Source: Turritopsis dohrnii
Taxonomy: Eukaryota; Cnidaria; Hydrozoa; Anthoathecata; Oceaniidae
NCBI GenBank assembly: GCA_027922465.2
Contig: BQMF02000055.1
Span: forward strand, 372,001-436,000
Reading direction: 5' to 3'
DNA length: 64,000 nucleotides
The notes beneath the pieces are model-generated. The model was not told the DNA's origin. It did not search any database and was given only the letters and a program-made list of their open reading frames with translations. Shown piece after piece: positions 41,660 to 54,296 of this stretch; positions within the stretch are counted from its first letter, which is position 1, and the number at the start of each line of letters is the position of its first letter. The position numbers and the translations under genes were made by a program.

Positions 41660-43300
41660 ACTTGTTGTTCTTTTTGCCTCTTTTTCCGCCTGAATTGCTC
41701 TTGTTATGTACTTTTGCTTTAAGAACACAGTTCCATATTTCAGTCTCGCCTTATTCTTCTTTTCTTCTTACAAACCTCTTAATTTTACTACGGATGTCTT
41801 GTTTTTGTGTATGTTTGTGACTGGAAGTAGTTTGCCATGAGTGTGTTTATTTATCAAATCGTTACCACTGCATTAATAGGCTGAAAACACTTATCAAAGA
41901 ACAGGAACAAATAAGGCTAGCTCTGAAACCCAAAAACATTTGACAAGTTTTACTACGTAGCACTGTGAAGGCAACGAGAAGAACCAATTGACAGCAACGC
42001 CTTAGAGAAACAACTATTGAACTATTGAAAGAGGATTCAAGAAAACTCGCTTCGTGAACTATTTTTATTTCACAAGGAAATTTAGGCTCGATTTATTCTT
42101 AATTTTTGACAAAATCCGAAGCTTGCGTTGTTATGAAATTGTTCTTGTAAAAAACTACAGTGGATATATATGTATATATTTATATTTCATTAAACTAATT
42201 TAGACGTATTTAAAGAAACGTAGACAAAAACGGCGTTGCATCAAAACCATGGCTATTAGATCTTCTTCGGTGACGTAAATATGAAACAAATAATGGTGCG
42301 CCGTTTCACTACATAATTTCATAGAAAAGAAACAGACCGAGATTCAAAGGTGAGAGTTATTCTTTTTATTGATTTATTTGATTATTTGCCTGATTATATC
42401 AAGTCGATCACATGAAGTTATGGTAAAAATCAACACACATTTCGAACATGAAAAGCAGATTATATAAGGTTTTGTTGTGTTGTTGCAGGAACTTTTACTT
42501 TTGGAGATTTTTTAAGTAACAATTTGTTTCTTGAAGCGTCAAGGAGGTATTTTTTATAGTTTTTTTTTAAATATAATTAGCTGTCTAATTAATAAAGATT
42601 TCCTTTTATAAACGTTCATATTTATTTTTTCACAAGCGATGTGCTCCATAAACCATGAAGAGCAAGATTTCTCTTCACAGCGAAAATATTAATTAAAAAT
42701 TTGAAAAACTGTTAAGCACTCCCAAGTGACGTCACACAACACATGATGTTTAGGTGATTGTGTTCATAGTCATTGAAATCTCACTGGAACAGAAACATAC
42801 AGTGTGTAATTGATCTTATTGTTGAATATCTTAATTGATCGATAAGAAATTAATGAGTTTTTGCCAAACTTATTTTTTCGATTTTCTCTTTTTTCTACTT
42901 TTCCATTTCCTATATACATAATGAGAAAGACCAAAAGATACGGATTCCATTGATATAAAATTTATCACAATTACTTGGATATTTCCTTCATAAACTGCGA
43001 TGATATTTTTTGTATCCAATTTTTTGAAACACATATCAATAATATCTATTGTTCTCAAATATTAAACTACTTTACATCAAACTTTGAATGTAAATAATTT
43101 CTACTCGTTATCGCAACAATTTACACTATATTAACTTTGAACTTTTGATGTTGCAATAGTGCAAATCAGTGACAAAAATTGCGATTTCTTTTTCTCTGAT
43201 TCTTTCTATTTTCGAAACTTTAATTTTTAAAACTTTTTGACAGTTGCTATCGAGTTATATAAAGATCAAACCATATTGGCAAATATACCAAAAGTAATAT
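41660..43300. other. Intergenic, no gene seen
   Basis: AT-rich DNA. 42925-43035 matches the dispersed repeat at 26798-26910. No other feature recognised. Confidence 0.4.
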
Positions 43301-43307
43301 CAAAATC

Positions 43308-43622
43308 GTGATGTTGAAGGAAAACAGAGAAAGAAGGGCAAAAGTTTCTATACAAAAATCTTTGCTAAGATACATAAGGAATCATGAAATAGTATTAAAA
43401 CTTCTCAAAATGTATGAAGAATGCGTAAAAAGAACTAATTTCTTCCTTAGGAACCATTTTTTGAGAAATTCAGGCAAAATAGGACTAAGTCTGGAAGTGA
43501 TATCCTCAGATTGTGTTCGTTTTCAGATATTTTGTACACAACAATGTAAACAGGCACCTGAACTTTTTTCACCTAGCAATGACCATACATGTAATGCAAT
43601 TCTGCAAAATAGACTAGTCTGA
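43308..43622 (+). CDS. Unrecognised 104-aa reading frame inside an inverted repeat
   Basis: The product is basic in its first half (KENRERRAKVSIQKSLLRYI) with a Cys-containing second half (SDCVRFQIFCTQQCKQAPEL). Part of it (43457-43567) recurs in reverse orientation at 44448-44537, where the same peptide is visible (LEVIS, then DCV and CTQQCKQAP) but with a stop. A sequence keeping amino-acid identity in both arms may have been coding once. No domain, signal peptide or transmembrane segment is recognised. It could be a fragment of a transposon gene or of a duplicated host exon. Confidence 0.25.
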   Translation: MMLKENRERRAKVSIQKSLLRYIRNHEIVLKLLKMYEECVKRTNFFLRNHFLRNSGKIGLSLEVISSDCVRFQIFCTQQCKQAPELFSPSNDHTCNAILQNRLV

Positions 43623-44537
43623 AGGCCTGTTAACTAAAATTTATGCAATAATTTATGCAATTATTTATGCAATAATCAATGCCATTTGGTTTCATATTAT
43701 CTACTTATCCAATTACCATACTAAAAAATCGAAACAAGGGCACATGTGCATTATCGGTAAAAACTTTTTCTGTAAAAATTTTCGTCACTTGGCCAAAATA
43801 ATGGTCCCTACTAGGTGAAAACAGTTCGTTGCTAAGTAAAAATCCAATGTAAAATTTAGTTTTCCAAGCTTACTTTGAGGCTGCTGTGGCCTCATCATCA
43901 ACAGAACACATGCTTTCTTTCCTTGTAAATGTAAGGTAGAATGTTGAAAAAAAGTAAAGTACTGTCTCGTATTCTGTCAGACCTAAGACCGCTGCTATTA
44001 TGAGCTATTTTTTAAACCATTTTGTGAACAAAAATTGTTTTTCAGACTAGCTACTCAACTTCAGGCCCTTACTTTCACACAGATCTTTTTGAATGAAATG
44101 CAAGTAGTCTCAAATGACTTTCAAATAAACCATAGAAACCTATTTGTAAGTGATGGCCATTAGAGATATTCAGGCTCAAATTTCAGTTAATCCATAAATA
44201 TATTTGTGGTTTTGGAGCATTGATTATAGACAATAAAAGGTATAAATGCACTGATTTTTAAATTTTGTAGTAGAATTCTGCCTATAGCTTGAGAAAATAT
44301 CAAAAGATAAGTCTATATCTTCCTAAAAATAGTAGATTTTACCTTTAAAGTAGCAGCTTTTTTCAATGTTACAAATGTGGCCCAAAAAATGCCTATATTA
44401 CGGACCTTTTTTAGGGAATCAATAGGAAGTTTTTGTTAAAAAATTTTACAGGTGCCTGTTTGCATTGTTGTGTACAGAAAGAAACACAATCTTAGGATAT
44501 CACTTCAAGAGTTTGTCTGAATTTCTCAGAAAATGGA
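43457..44537. repeat. Spaced inverted repeat, arms about 90-110 bp
   Basis: Arms at 43457-43567 and 44448-44537: TTGAGAAATTCAGGCAAA pairs with GTCTGAATTTCTCAG, GAAGTGATATCCT with AGGATATCACTTC, and CAATGTAAACAGGCACCTG with CAGGTGCCTGTTTGCATTG. The roughly 880 bp between the arms have no recognised content. Confidence 0.7.
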
Positions 44538-44677
44538 TCTTAAATTGTAGCAAAGGTCGTTGCCATTTTCATTCATGTTTATGACTTCACACGTGCTATT
44601 TGATGAATTTCTAAAAAAAAGTTTCAAGTAATTAATTGTTCATGAATATGTTACAACTTAGCTTTATGTAAAATAAA

Positions 44678-45042
44678 CTTTCTTGAATCATAAGGAAGCC
44701 TCCCAACTTGTGTCAGCCAATCCCCCTTCAGGAAAATTGTCCCCAAGAACAAGAAGAAGGCGTTTGGCTTGAAGACACATATCTAGTCACAATATACAAC
44801 ATTGCCCAATTGCCAATTTTGGTTAAATGTGCCAAAACGACTGTCAAATTCAAAATCAGCACCTTTGAATTGTGATACGTGGAAATTTTTATGAAATTTG
44901 GTCAACTAAAAGTACACATTTCGGCTAAAATTGCGAATTTGGGCACGATATCATGAAAGCGTTGCACGAAATTGTCCATAACTTTGAGGATGATGATGAG
45001 GAGCACCAGGAAGAGAAACCACGGGTGTCCTCAACTCCATAA
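44678..45042 (+). pseudogene. Coding-like fragments of unknown origin
   Basis: Two short stretches read like protein ends. At 44690-44780 EASQLVSANPPSGKLSPRTR runs into a stop after RRRLA. At 44944-45042 HDIMKALHEIVHNFEDDDEE is followed by HQEEKPRVSSTP and a stop. They are in different frames and have stops close upstream, without clear splice sites. They may be remnants of one decayed gene or transposon together with the frame at 43308. Confidence 0.22.
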
Positions 45043-45059
45043 TGATGCCAGTACTGCAA

Positions 45060-47022
45060 AAATATAAGATATCGACTTTAGGTTTGCAAGAATGTAGGTT
45101 GTATTTCTGTCTATGAGCACGAGATCCTCCTTCAAAGTAAAGTCAGAAATATATGGAGAGTATTGCTATCAAATATCTGGCTAGCACAAATTTGAATTTG
45201 AATTTGAATTTTCATGCATTCCTGAGATATTCTCTTAACTTTGAAGTCGTCCCAAATCTCGATATTGCTATAGGGACATAAAACATAAAACTTAAATTTT
45301 ACATTAATATTTATTTGCAAAGAGTTTCGAGATCTCTTGTCATCATCATCAGGTAAATATACACATGAGTATGTAAGAGAAAACTACGTCAACCTTACTG
45401 AGCATAGTCGTATAAACTATAGGTAGCTACGGATATATTATAAGTTTGCTGACTTATATTGATTTTATTTGTTTAGCACTTCAACATTGCTAAAGGCGCT
45501 TGTACCACGAATGAACTTCACGATTTGACAACAGCAGATACGATTAAAGAATTGTTTACGACAAAGCAAAAACGATATCTGTGTCAGACGTTTTAAGTGA
45601 ACACGACGGAACATTCCAGAAAGAAACGACAAACTGTTTATTTATACCAACTAATTATTTCTGGAGTATTTACAAATATTTCTGAGCATGCGCTGTGAGG
45701 TGAGTGATTTATATTGTATTGCTTGCTGTTGCTTACTAAAAATCACGTGATCCAAGACTGACTAGTCCATGTTGGCATGGTTCCGTGTATGGTTTCATGC
45801 TGCTGGATAGTGAGCTAGTATCTTGCACAGACGCCAAGATGGTTTGACCCTGGGTAGAGATAAGGATTGGGGGTATTTTTGCATCTTTGATACTTAAGTT
45901 AAGTCAGGTTATTAGGTAAGGTTTTTTTTATCCAAAACGAAATTATTAGAAGAAAAAATTTTTTTAACTGTTTAAGGAATGTTCACTCGAGAGAGACATT
46001 TCAAAGAAAAAAGGGTTTGAAGTTAATTTTATTTGAATCTTCCCTTTTTTGTGTTTTCGTTAATTATCATGCTTTCCTTTCAGGTAAAACTTTTTAAGAA
46101 CTTCAGAAACGTATCCGAAAGAATCGGTAATTCCAAAAATACTTTCTTGTCAGTTTTATTAAGTTTGACCAAAAAAATGGCGTGGCCTTTTGCATTTTAA
46201 ATTGCCTCTCTCAGTGTTCATTCCATTTTGAAATTTACCTAACAGTAGTGTTTTGCAAAATATCAGGCTCTTCTTATTTTCTAAAAATGTTTACGTACTT
46301 TGTTTTTGCTTCAAGGTTTTTTCCCCCAAATATTGTAAAAGTAGAAGGGGTTTTAGAAATAGTATCGAGAAATTGGTTGCGAGTACCTTTTGATATCTTT
46401 ATTCTAAGACATATACTGTTCTTTAGCAATTTAATTAATTTTCGTATTTTCGATATTTCCTAACTCCTCTTGTGCTTGGGGTTTTTAGTCCAGAAGCAGA
46501 AACAATTTGTAAACATACAAAATTCTCCTGTAGTTTTTAAATGAAGGAATGGTGTCGTTGTCTTGCATGTTTTGAATTTCGTCGATACTTTGTTAAGGCT
46601 CACAGTGAATTTTTATAAACCGAAGTGAAGTCCTTTGTAATCAGCAACAACCAGTTCAAGTGTCATTTCCTTACTCCTTCATTTGAATACATCAGGAAAC
46701 ATTTCGATATTGAATATTAAATTACTCTACAACCAGGTAAGGTTAAAATCAGGTTTGAACAAATCTGGAAATTATCCTCCAAAAATTATTTTTTTTAATT
46801 TGAGAAAATCCTATCAGTTAAGAAATTAGCAGGTGGGTGTGGCAAAAGTGGTTGGAACAGTTCGATAGGGCTGCAAACGAACTTAGGTCCACGTCGGTTG
46901 TGAATGCTTCTCACTTGCACTTGAACCATGGAACCGTGAGTACCTCGTGCGATGATGTCACAGATTACATTTGATTTGATAGGAGCAGTGGCATAGTAAT
47001 GCTTTATTGAAATCACTGACCT
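45060..47022. other. Intergenic, no gene seen
   Basis: Mostly AT-rich with a short TTTGAA microsatellite near 45191. No gene could be supported. Confidence 0.4.
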
Positions 47023-47231
47023 GCAGTCCAAATCTATGCTGTAACACATTGAGAGATATGAGATTAGTTTGCAGATGTTTTTTATTGATTTTTAATTTTA
47101 AGGACTTTTTGATCTGTCAGGAGATCGTTCTCCTGATTAGTATTAAAAAGTTTTTATCTTTAAGATCGATAAAAAACATCTGCAAACTAACCTCATATCT
47201 CTCAATGTGTTACAGCATAGATTTGGACTGC
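47023..47231. repeat. Near-perfect 209-bp hairpin
   Basis: Arms of 63 bp (47023-47085 and 47169-47231) match in inverted orientation with one mismatch. The interior is itself partly self-complementary, with a perfect 8-bp stem TCAGGAGA/TCTCCTGA at its centre. It could be a recent fold-back element, a gene-conversion product or a hairpin precursor RNA. Confidence 0.85.
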
Positions 47232-47654
47232 CTAGGAATTTTTAGAGTTTTTTAAAAAAAGTTTTACGGCAACACAATAAAAATTCAGCAAGATCCCTCG
47301 TTTTTTTCTTGCTTCTGTTGCGCATTCGGGGGTTCATCCTATTTCTCACGCACGGCTACGGGGATTTTTGAGGACTGGATTGAGACGTCGGTGTTGAGTT
47401 TCACTGTTGCGAAGGGCCTTCATAGTTTATTGGAGGGATAGGGATGTTCGAGAGTATACGTTATACTTACCCTCGTTTTGCTCTTATTTTTAATGTCGGT
47501 TAATTATGTGAGGACACCTTATTACGACGTTTTGAGAGTACGAACTGTGCGTAACTGAGATACCGAGGGAGAACTCACGTAAAGGGACTTAATGTTTGGA
47601 GAGTACAACGCTTGCACATCAGAGAGACAAAGAGGGAGAGAGAGAACTCACAGA

Positions 47655-48108
47655 AGCGAAGGGGACTCGAACTTTCACCAATTTTAGAACAGGGATGGGT
47701 AACTATTACGAACTATTATCCGAATGCGCCACAGAGCCATGTTTACATAAGTGACTGAAATGTTACTCAATGCAAATTGAATGATGTCGAATTAAGGGTA
47801 TGCTTAACTGACAGTGATTTTGTTGAAATCATAATGTTGATATCTTCATAACGGAGGTCTTCTTAATGCTTATAGAGAAATCAAAGAAGCGAAGGAGACT
47901 CGAACTTTCTCTAGTTTTAAAAGAGTTATGAAAAGCTATTACGAACTATTATCTGAATGCGCCACAGAGTCATGCCTAAATAAGTGATTGAAATGTTACT
48001 CAATTTAATTTGAATGAAGTAGAATTAAGGTTAAGCTAACCCATTAGTGATTTTGCTCACAAATTAATGATGATAATGAATGGCTTCTTGATGCTTATAG
48101 AAAAATCT
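47655..48108. repeat. Tandem duplication, 227-bp period
   Basis: 47655-47881 and 47882-48108 share GACTCGAACTTTC, TATTACGAACTATTATC, GAATGCGCCACAGAG, GAAATGTTACTCAAT and CTTCTTAATGCTTATAGA in order. No frame is conserved. Confidence 0.8.
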
Positions 48109-48109
48109 T

Positions 48110-48711
48110 ATTGCAAATCAATGTTCCGAATTTGACTGGCAACTTTTGGACTTTTTCCTTCTCGACAAGTTTGTTAGGAAATGGTACTGTCTGACGAAAG
48201 GAAGGAGATTAGGATTAAGTGACAGTAAAGTTCGTAACCTTACAAAACCACCGGCCAATTGTAACAACAATCTGTCTGAAAACTTGTTGCGAAAAACTTA
48301 ATTTTCAATTGATTTCGTAACAGATCAGGATGATCAGGGGGTTGCAAGGCTTATCATTGAAGGCATATAATTTTTATTTAATTTGTTCCTTCAATATTTC
48401 AAATCATAATAGATCATATTTACACTGCAAAGCCACAACAAATTGAATATAGAAATATAGGAAAATAGTCGGAATCACATTATTTTCAGTTCATTACGCT
48501 TTTCGAAAAGAAAATGAATTTGACAAAATAACTGTGATCGGTGAAGAATGTTTTGAAACTAGATGACTACTCTACAAAGAAGGAGTGATCAGCAATATAA
48601 ACGATAGCTCCATGAAAAAAGTAAATTTTCTCACAGCACAAGATTCCAGAAACTTCCCTTTTCTGGAAACGTAGTCATATCTTTATCAACAATCAAAAGA
48701 TAAAGTTGGAC
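48110..48711. other. Spacer, no gene seen
   Basis: Nothing recognised. Confidence 0.4.
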
Positions 48712-48827
48712 AAATTGCCAAATTGCTTGGAAACCACTGCGGAAGAAAACGATTCTATAGAAACATACACCCTATTTCATTGACAATGCTCTTTGTCGCA
48801 GTGAGTTTTTGACATATTTGGCAACTG
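48712..48827. mobile_element. Short MITE, CCCAGTGGGC family (diverged)
   Basis: Left AATTGCCAAATTGCTTGGAA, right TTTGTCGCAGTGAGTTTTTG then TTTGGCAACTG; core TCTATAGAAACATACACCC. Confidence 0.55.
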
Positions 48828-49094
48828 TTACAGAAACTCCATAACACATCCATTTGGAAATCAAAATCAAATCGAAATCAAACTAAACCGTGATAATTTG
48901 TCACTTACAAAACGAAGGTTGTACCACTTAACTTTTCCTTTGTCTAGTGTAACTCAAAAGACTTGCATTTATGAAGCCCTTGTGTACATATGTATACAAA
49001 TGTTAGAAATGTCTAATCACAGATCTGTCGAGGTAATTCAAATAAGGCAAAACTAATAAACTCGAAAGATATCTGCTACTACAGCCGACCTCTC

Positions 49095-49210
49095 TTTACA
49101 ATATGTTAGTCTGACTAGTCGTTACCATCAGACTTTACGGTGTAAACATTGTCAAATGTGTTTGGTTTAGTGAGGGTAAGGTAGCTTCATTTGTTCAAAT
49201 ACTAGCTATA
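49095..49210. repeat. Diverged fragment of the duplication-unit start (third copy)
   Basis: TTTACAATATGTTAGTCTGA, GTTACCATCAGACTTTACGG, TGTAAACATTGTCAAATGTG and GAGGGTAAG-GTAG-TTCATTTGTTCA follow the order found at 3450-3560 and 26960-27070. No adjoining gene copy was found. Confidence 0.65.
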
Positions 49211-51360
49211 TAAGTGTTTTCACCGCTTTAATGCAATGGTAATGATTTGTCAGATAAATATACTCTTTAGCGGACACAAAATAGTTTCCAAAAATTACAA
49301 CAGTCCACTGTAAAAGTAACAACTATAAAAAAGTATTTCTTTGAGAGTTTGACCATTATTGATATCAATTCAGTCGCTTCCACGAAACAGTAGAACCATG
49401 TTCGCTGTATAAAGGTTTAACTGTGACAACACTTCAAAAAGGAACAACACGATAAACTTTCAACTTGAATTTGACATTTGCGCCATTTACAGCAAGAAAT
49501 AATACCACGTGAAAAAATGTATTTCTTTTGTCAAATTGGAGCACACGACACCGATGATTAATTCTGGCGAAAATAATGTTATTTGTGGAAAGTGCGCTAA
49601 CAGAATTTCTCTCGTTTATGATGTTTTCGTAGTTATAATCGTAATTTCGTGAATTAATCATGAAGTAGAATAAGGTTCTTGAATTCGACTAATATAATAA
49701 CCAAGAACGCACTCAACCAAAATTAACCGCAACCGCACAGGTTGGTTTATTGTGTTGATTTTTCTCATCGTATAAACACTCCTATGATTACTTCCTCATT
49801 CGATGAACATTCCATGAGCATTCCATGGACATTCGGTGGACATTCAATGGAAATTTTCCGAAAAAGCGAAATCTGCTCCTTTGCGTGGCAAGTCAGTATC
49901 GTTTTCGTTTACGTCAACTCTAAATAAGACAAAACCAAAATGATGGTTGAGACTGCTGTTTGGAGATCATAAAGAAATTTTCCCAGTACGTAATAGATGA
50001 AATAAATCCAAAGTTTCTTGCTGATAAGGTTTGAAAAAAAAAACAGGAGCCAACTACATGGAGTTTTTCAATCAGGGCCTAGATGTCTATTTTTGCCGAT
50101 AATTCTTATATATAACAAGAGCCATATGGCACAAAACGGTAGCAGCATTTCAACTCGCAATGTACAAAACGAAATAGATTCTAAATTAATTAGTCTGAAA
50201 GCCCCATGAAGCTTTGTCGACCTTTGTTTATCTCTTAGGCTTAAATTAAGGCAATTTTCATTTGAAAAAGTGTAAACAGGGCTTAAGTAAAACCACCAGA
50301 AAACTATTTGATACAAACAAAAGAAATATGCACAATACGCGAAACTACGTTTTTTTTATATCAGATTTTTTTTATAAAAAGAAAGCTGTAAGACCGAAAA
50401 GAGAAAAAAAACAAACGTCTTCTAAAAATATAAGAAACAAAGTAAAACCGTTTCAAACTTTAATCCAAGACATTTTTGTAGACAAGCAAACAAAATACAC
50501 ACGCACAAAATATAAAAAAAATGTAAAATGCTTTTAAAAAGTTTAAGTTCGATGAATTTCGATAAATCTTTGTAACTGCAAGAAGAAGAGAGCTTCGAAC
50601 TTCGAAGCACAAGACGTTACCAAAAACAAAGCTTAAGTTTATTTTAACCGTGTTTCAAATTAGGTGCAACTAAAGTTCCCCACCGTGTTTTTAATAGGAA
50701 AATGTTTATTGGAAATGGCGAATCTATGGTAAAATACTAAAAGAACGTATAAAGAATGTTTTGATAGTTATAAAGATTATATTAGCCTCCGTTCTTAAGT
50801 TGCAATTTACGCAGTTTCGAAAGCGACATTGGTAGGCTGCACAGGCTAAACTGCCATTTCGGTCGGTAGGAGGAGGAGGAGGAGGAGGAGGAGGAGGAGT
50901 AGTCCAAGGGTGTTTTAATACGGTATTCGCTTCGCTGCTACCGTAAAAATGAACAAGAGGCCACGAGGCCTGAAGGTCAGCACTTTCGCCAAAGTCGAAA
51001 AGTTTTTGACCATGAAGCAAAATGGAAAAATCACGTTTTTGTTCCAGGAAGGTCAAAATAGGAATTCATGAGCGATTACTGAAGTAATAGTGGGAATAAA
51101 GCATTCAATGATAAAACCAAACAGGTCTGGTCTCAAAATTGTATCCAAATTGTGCAACAAAACTTAATTCAATAAAACGTTTATCTAGAAATTAAAGATA
51201 CAAAGCCTATCAAACACTGATCAATTGACTTTCATCTATGCTATCTAAGGTCATCTTTACAAATGAAACAAATACGATTGTCTTTGAAGTGAATTGAATA
51301 AAATCGGATTTCGAAAAATGCAGGTTTGCACTTAAATCAAAAGAAGTTACCAATTCCTTA
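49211..51360. other. Intergenic with small repeats, no gene seen
   Basis: Contains ACAAGAG(G)CC-type repeat pieces at about 50115-50140 and 50951-50980, and a (GGA)n run at 50869-50898. Short frames lack coding character. Confidence 0.4.
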
Positions 51361-51369
51361 AAAAAGCTT

Positions 51370-51790
51370 ATATACAGTATACGTTAAGGGAATCTTTTTT
51401 GTGTGGATTAATTTTTGCAACTTTTGCCCAAATTTACAAAAATAAATCCACACAAAACATCAAGACATGAACGATTCACAAAAAACAATCCACGCAAAAT
51501 TTGATGATTTTACTTGCTCATTTTTTGGCTCTGTGTATATTAACTATTTCCTTGTACTTATCAAGCACCCATTGGTTTTGCAATGTGGCAGGCATGGAAA
51601 CGTCTAAGCTATATTATGAAATACACGCATTGCACTTTGTGCACATTCGCAAAAATAAATCCAAATATTTTCCTTGAGAAGTTCTGACTCGCAAAAATTA
51701 ATCCACGCAAAACGCTTTCAAACCTTGGCTCGCAAAAGTTATTCCACGCAAAAAAAAAAATCTCAAGGAAGTACTTTACCTTAAGGTTAA
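51370..51790. mobile_element. MITE-like element with TTTTTGCGTGGATTAA words
   Basis: The left end (AAGGGAATCTTTTTTGTGTG, then GATTAATTTTTGC) is an imperfect inverted copy of the right end (CAAAAGTTATTCCACGCAAA... TCTCAAGGAAGTAC). AAATAAATCCACGCAAAA-type words recur at both sides. No transposase frame. Confidence 0.55.
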
Positions 51791-51799
51791 GGTACTTCA

Positions 51800-53150
51800 C
51801 AAAATTTCATGCAGACCTTTAATGATTAAAGCAAACTTCTCGCACACATTACAAAGATGAATTCTGCAAAGGAATGACTAAAAATAACTGATATATAATG
51901 TTAAAAACAACTTGTATGAGTGATAGTGCACTATACATTTTTGCCTTTCTTCATTGAAAATTAAAAAAAAGGCATGCAAAAGAACTGCCGATTATTTAAG
52001 ATTAAGAAAACAAAGAGACTGCTGGTCATGCAGAGACAGAGTAAAAAACAATTTATGATACAAAAAATATATCACGAAATTAAAATAAAATGACAAGACT
52101 ATAAATAAGTGAAGAGGCTTATAACGACTTCACATAGGTAATTTGTTTATTAAAATGTTGATGGAAAAGTTTATATACAAACATTATATTTTGTTCTTTT
52201 GCTTGATAATTACTACATTACATTACAACAAACACAGAATATCATTGTTAGAGTCATTTTGGATTAGTGCACCATGCACTTTCACAGTAATTTATAAACT
52301 TTAAAGTGTTGTCTGTTTATTTTTGTGGATGACTAGATAGATTTCTACATACAGGATAAAGTGATATTCAAAACTTGCCTATATTGATGGGCACATTTGT
52401 ATGAATACATAAAAAATAACATATATATCATATCCGATGTATAATAGGTTCTTTTGGAGGCAGCAGAGCTCTCTCTATCTCCAGGTCAGACCAATATATA
52501 GCACAAAACACAAAATCAGGCCTAGCTAACTGAACAGTATATAATAATAGGTTCAATTATAATATACGGTGATAATATTACGAATTTCTTTACTTCTCTG
52601 GTGAAAAATAACCCTTTCCTTTAGCTATTATTTCCAAAATGATATCTCCGTGATGGGCAAACTTTAAAACTCATGTTTTAATGTTAGGCCGCACTCACCC
52701 TGATAAAAAAGCTGTAAATATAAATTATCTGAAAAATATGAATTAAGCCACGATTAAAAAATAGCCTCTATTCTACCCTTTAAGCTTTCAATGAGGAATC
52801 CAGGCTAGAACTGTGGACATGGGACGGAAAAACGCTAATGAAAGATCAGCTGCTTAACGCGCTGACCAAAAATTCATTTTATTTTATTTTATTTTGATTT
52901 TATTATAATTTGAAATGGGGAAAGTTTATTTTTTTAATATCAGCAAGCTTTAAAGACTAACTAAAATTATTGGTTAGCATGTTCATTTTCTCTTAAATAG
53001 CATTAAAAAGGGGCTCGAATGAAGAACATGTTAGAATTGTGAAAGAAAGAAACCTTTCCTTAATTTTTAATATCGTGTTCTGACGTTGCTAGTAGATCCA
53101 ACTTTGTTTCAATGTTAAAACAATTCTTTATCATTTTGAGGGAGTTTTGA
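51800..53150. other. Intergenic, no gene seen
   Basis: Long AT-rich stretch without a supported feature. Confidence 0.4.
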
Positions 53151-53163
53151 CAAAAGACGATAG

Positions 53164-53400
53164 TTGACTTTAGGACATCCATGGTGTTCATCCTCCTCAT
53201 GCTACTACTACTCCAAGTTATGAACGTTTTTCTGCAACGTTTACATGAAACCGTTGACAAATTGGCAGTTTTGGCCAAATTTGGACTTAAATTCGATAGG
53301 TTACCATTTTTCATAAGAACTTGCTCAAAGCCCAATTGGATGGTGCGGATTTCATTCTTCATACTTTACCGAACAGCCAAAATTTGCACCAAAATTTGAA
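53164..53400. repeat. Dispersed repeat shared with the right window end
   Basis: TTGACTTTAGGACATCCATG, a CTACTACTACTCC run, AAGTTATGAACGTTTTTCTG and CAACGTTTACATGA match 63561-63720 in order, including the start point. It has no internal tandem array here. Confidence 0.7.
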
Positions 53401-53917
53401 TGCTCACACAGCAGGTAAAACAATAAACTATATAGAAACGAGGTTGGATTTACTGTGGTCAAAAACACGGTGTTCAAGCGGGAAATTCGGGAAAAGTGTA
53501 TTAAGTGTGGAATTGAGTGTATGTTCTTCCAAAATCATCTGGAATTATCTTCTGAAGAAAAACGGATGACCTGCATCAAAAAAACCTCAATGTCAGTATG
53601 GAAATGTCAAGTAACCAACTGATTCGAACAACCATTAGAGAAAAGTTCTAGTTTTCGCGACAGCTGTAAAAGTGTCCAATGGGAGCTTTGTAGAACAAAT
53701 TACTATGTAAATTAAGGTTTGCACAAAAATGACAAATGCTTACAAACGTTTATTCATATCTTGCAAGCAACTGCTACATCCGTGTATTATGATTTTAGTC
53801 GTCGTACAATGAACGATTCTTTGAGTGATCGCAAGGATAACTGAAAAGAAAAAGACGTATTGTAACGAGTAAAGACGTCATAAAAAAATTGGTACATGTC
53901 GGTTATTCCGTGTTAAG

Positions 53918-53936
53918 ACCCTAACCCTAACCCTGG
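53918..53936. repeat. Short interstitial TTAGGG-type repeat
   Basis: CCCTAACCCTAACCCT, about 2.7 units of the metazoan telomere repeat in C-rich orientation. Confidence 0.5.
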
Positions 53937-54296
53937 CCTGTGGGGAATAACCAACAAGTACCAAAAAAATTAAACTAACTGTTAAGAGGCTAATACAGGG
54001 ATACTGCAGATGATGAACTAATGGATATTTCAATGGTATCGAAGCAGTTATCGTGCATAGTCAGTCAGACACAACAGTTATCATTAATTGCGCGTCAAGA
54101 AAATATCCATAGTAGACAATGTTGCACATATAATTCTCAGACTCAAAGATGATGAACTGTTAGAAAGGTCATGAACAAACTTAAGTCAGAACCAATCATT
54201 CATTTATCTTGATGGTTACTACTTACTTTTTCATTTTCCTGATGTCTCGTGGTAACCCCCAATGAATCTTTACCATTAAACCACGCGTGAAAGAAC

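Noticed and set aside
53918..53936. Telomere end or internal telomere array
   Set aside because: Fewer than three TTAGGG-type units, with single-copy DNA on both sides; could be chance.
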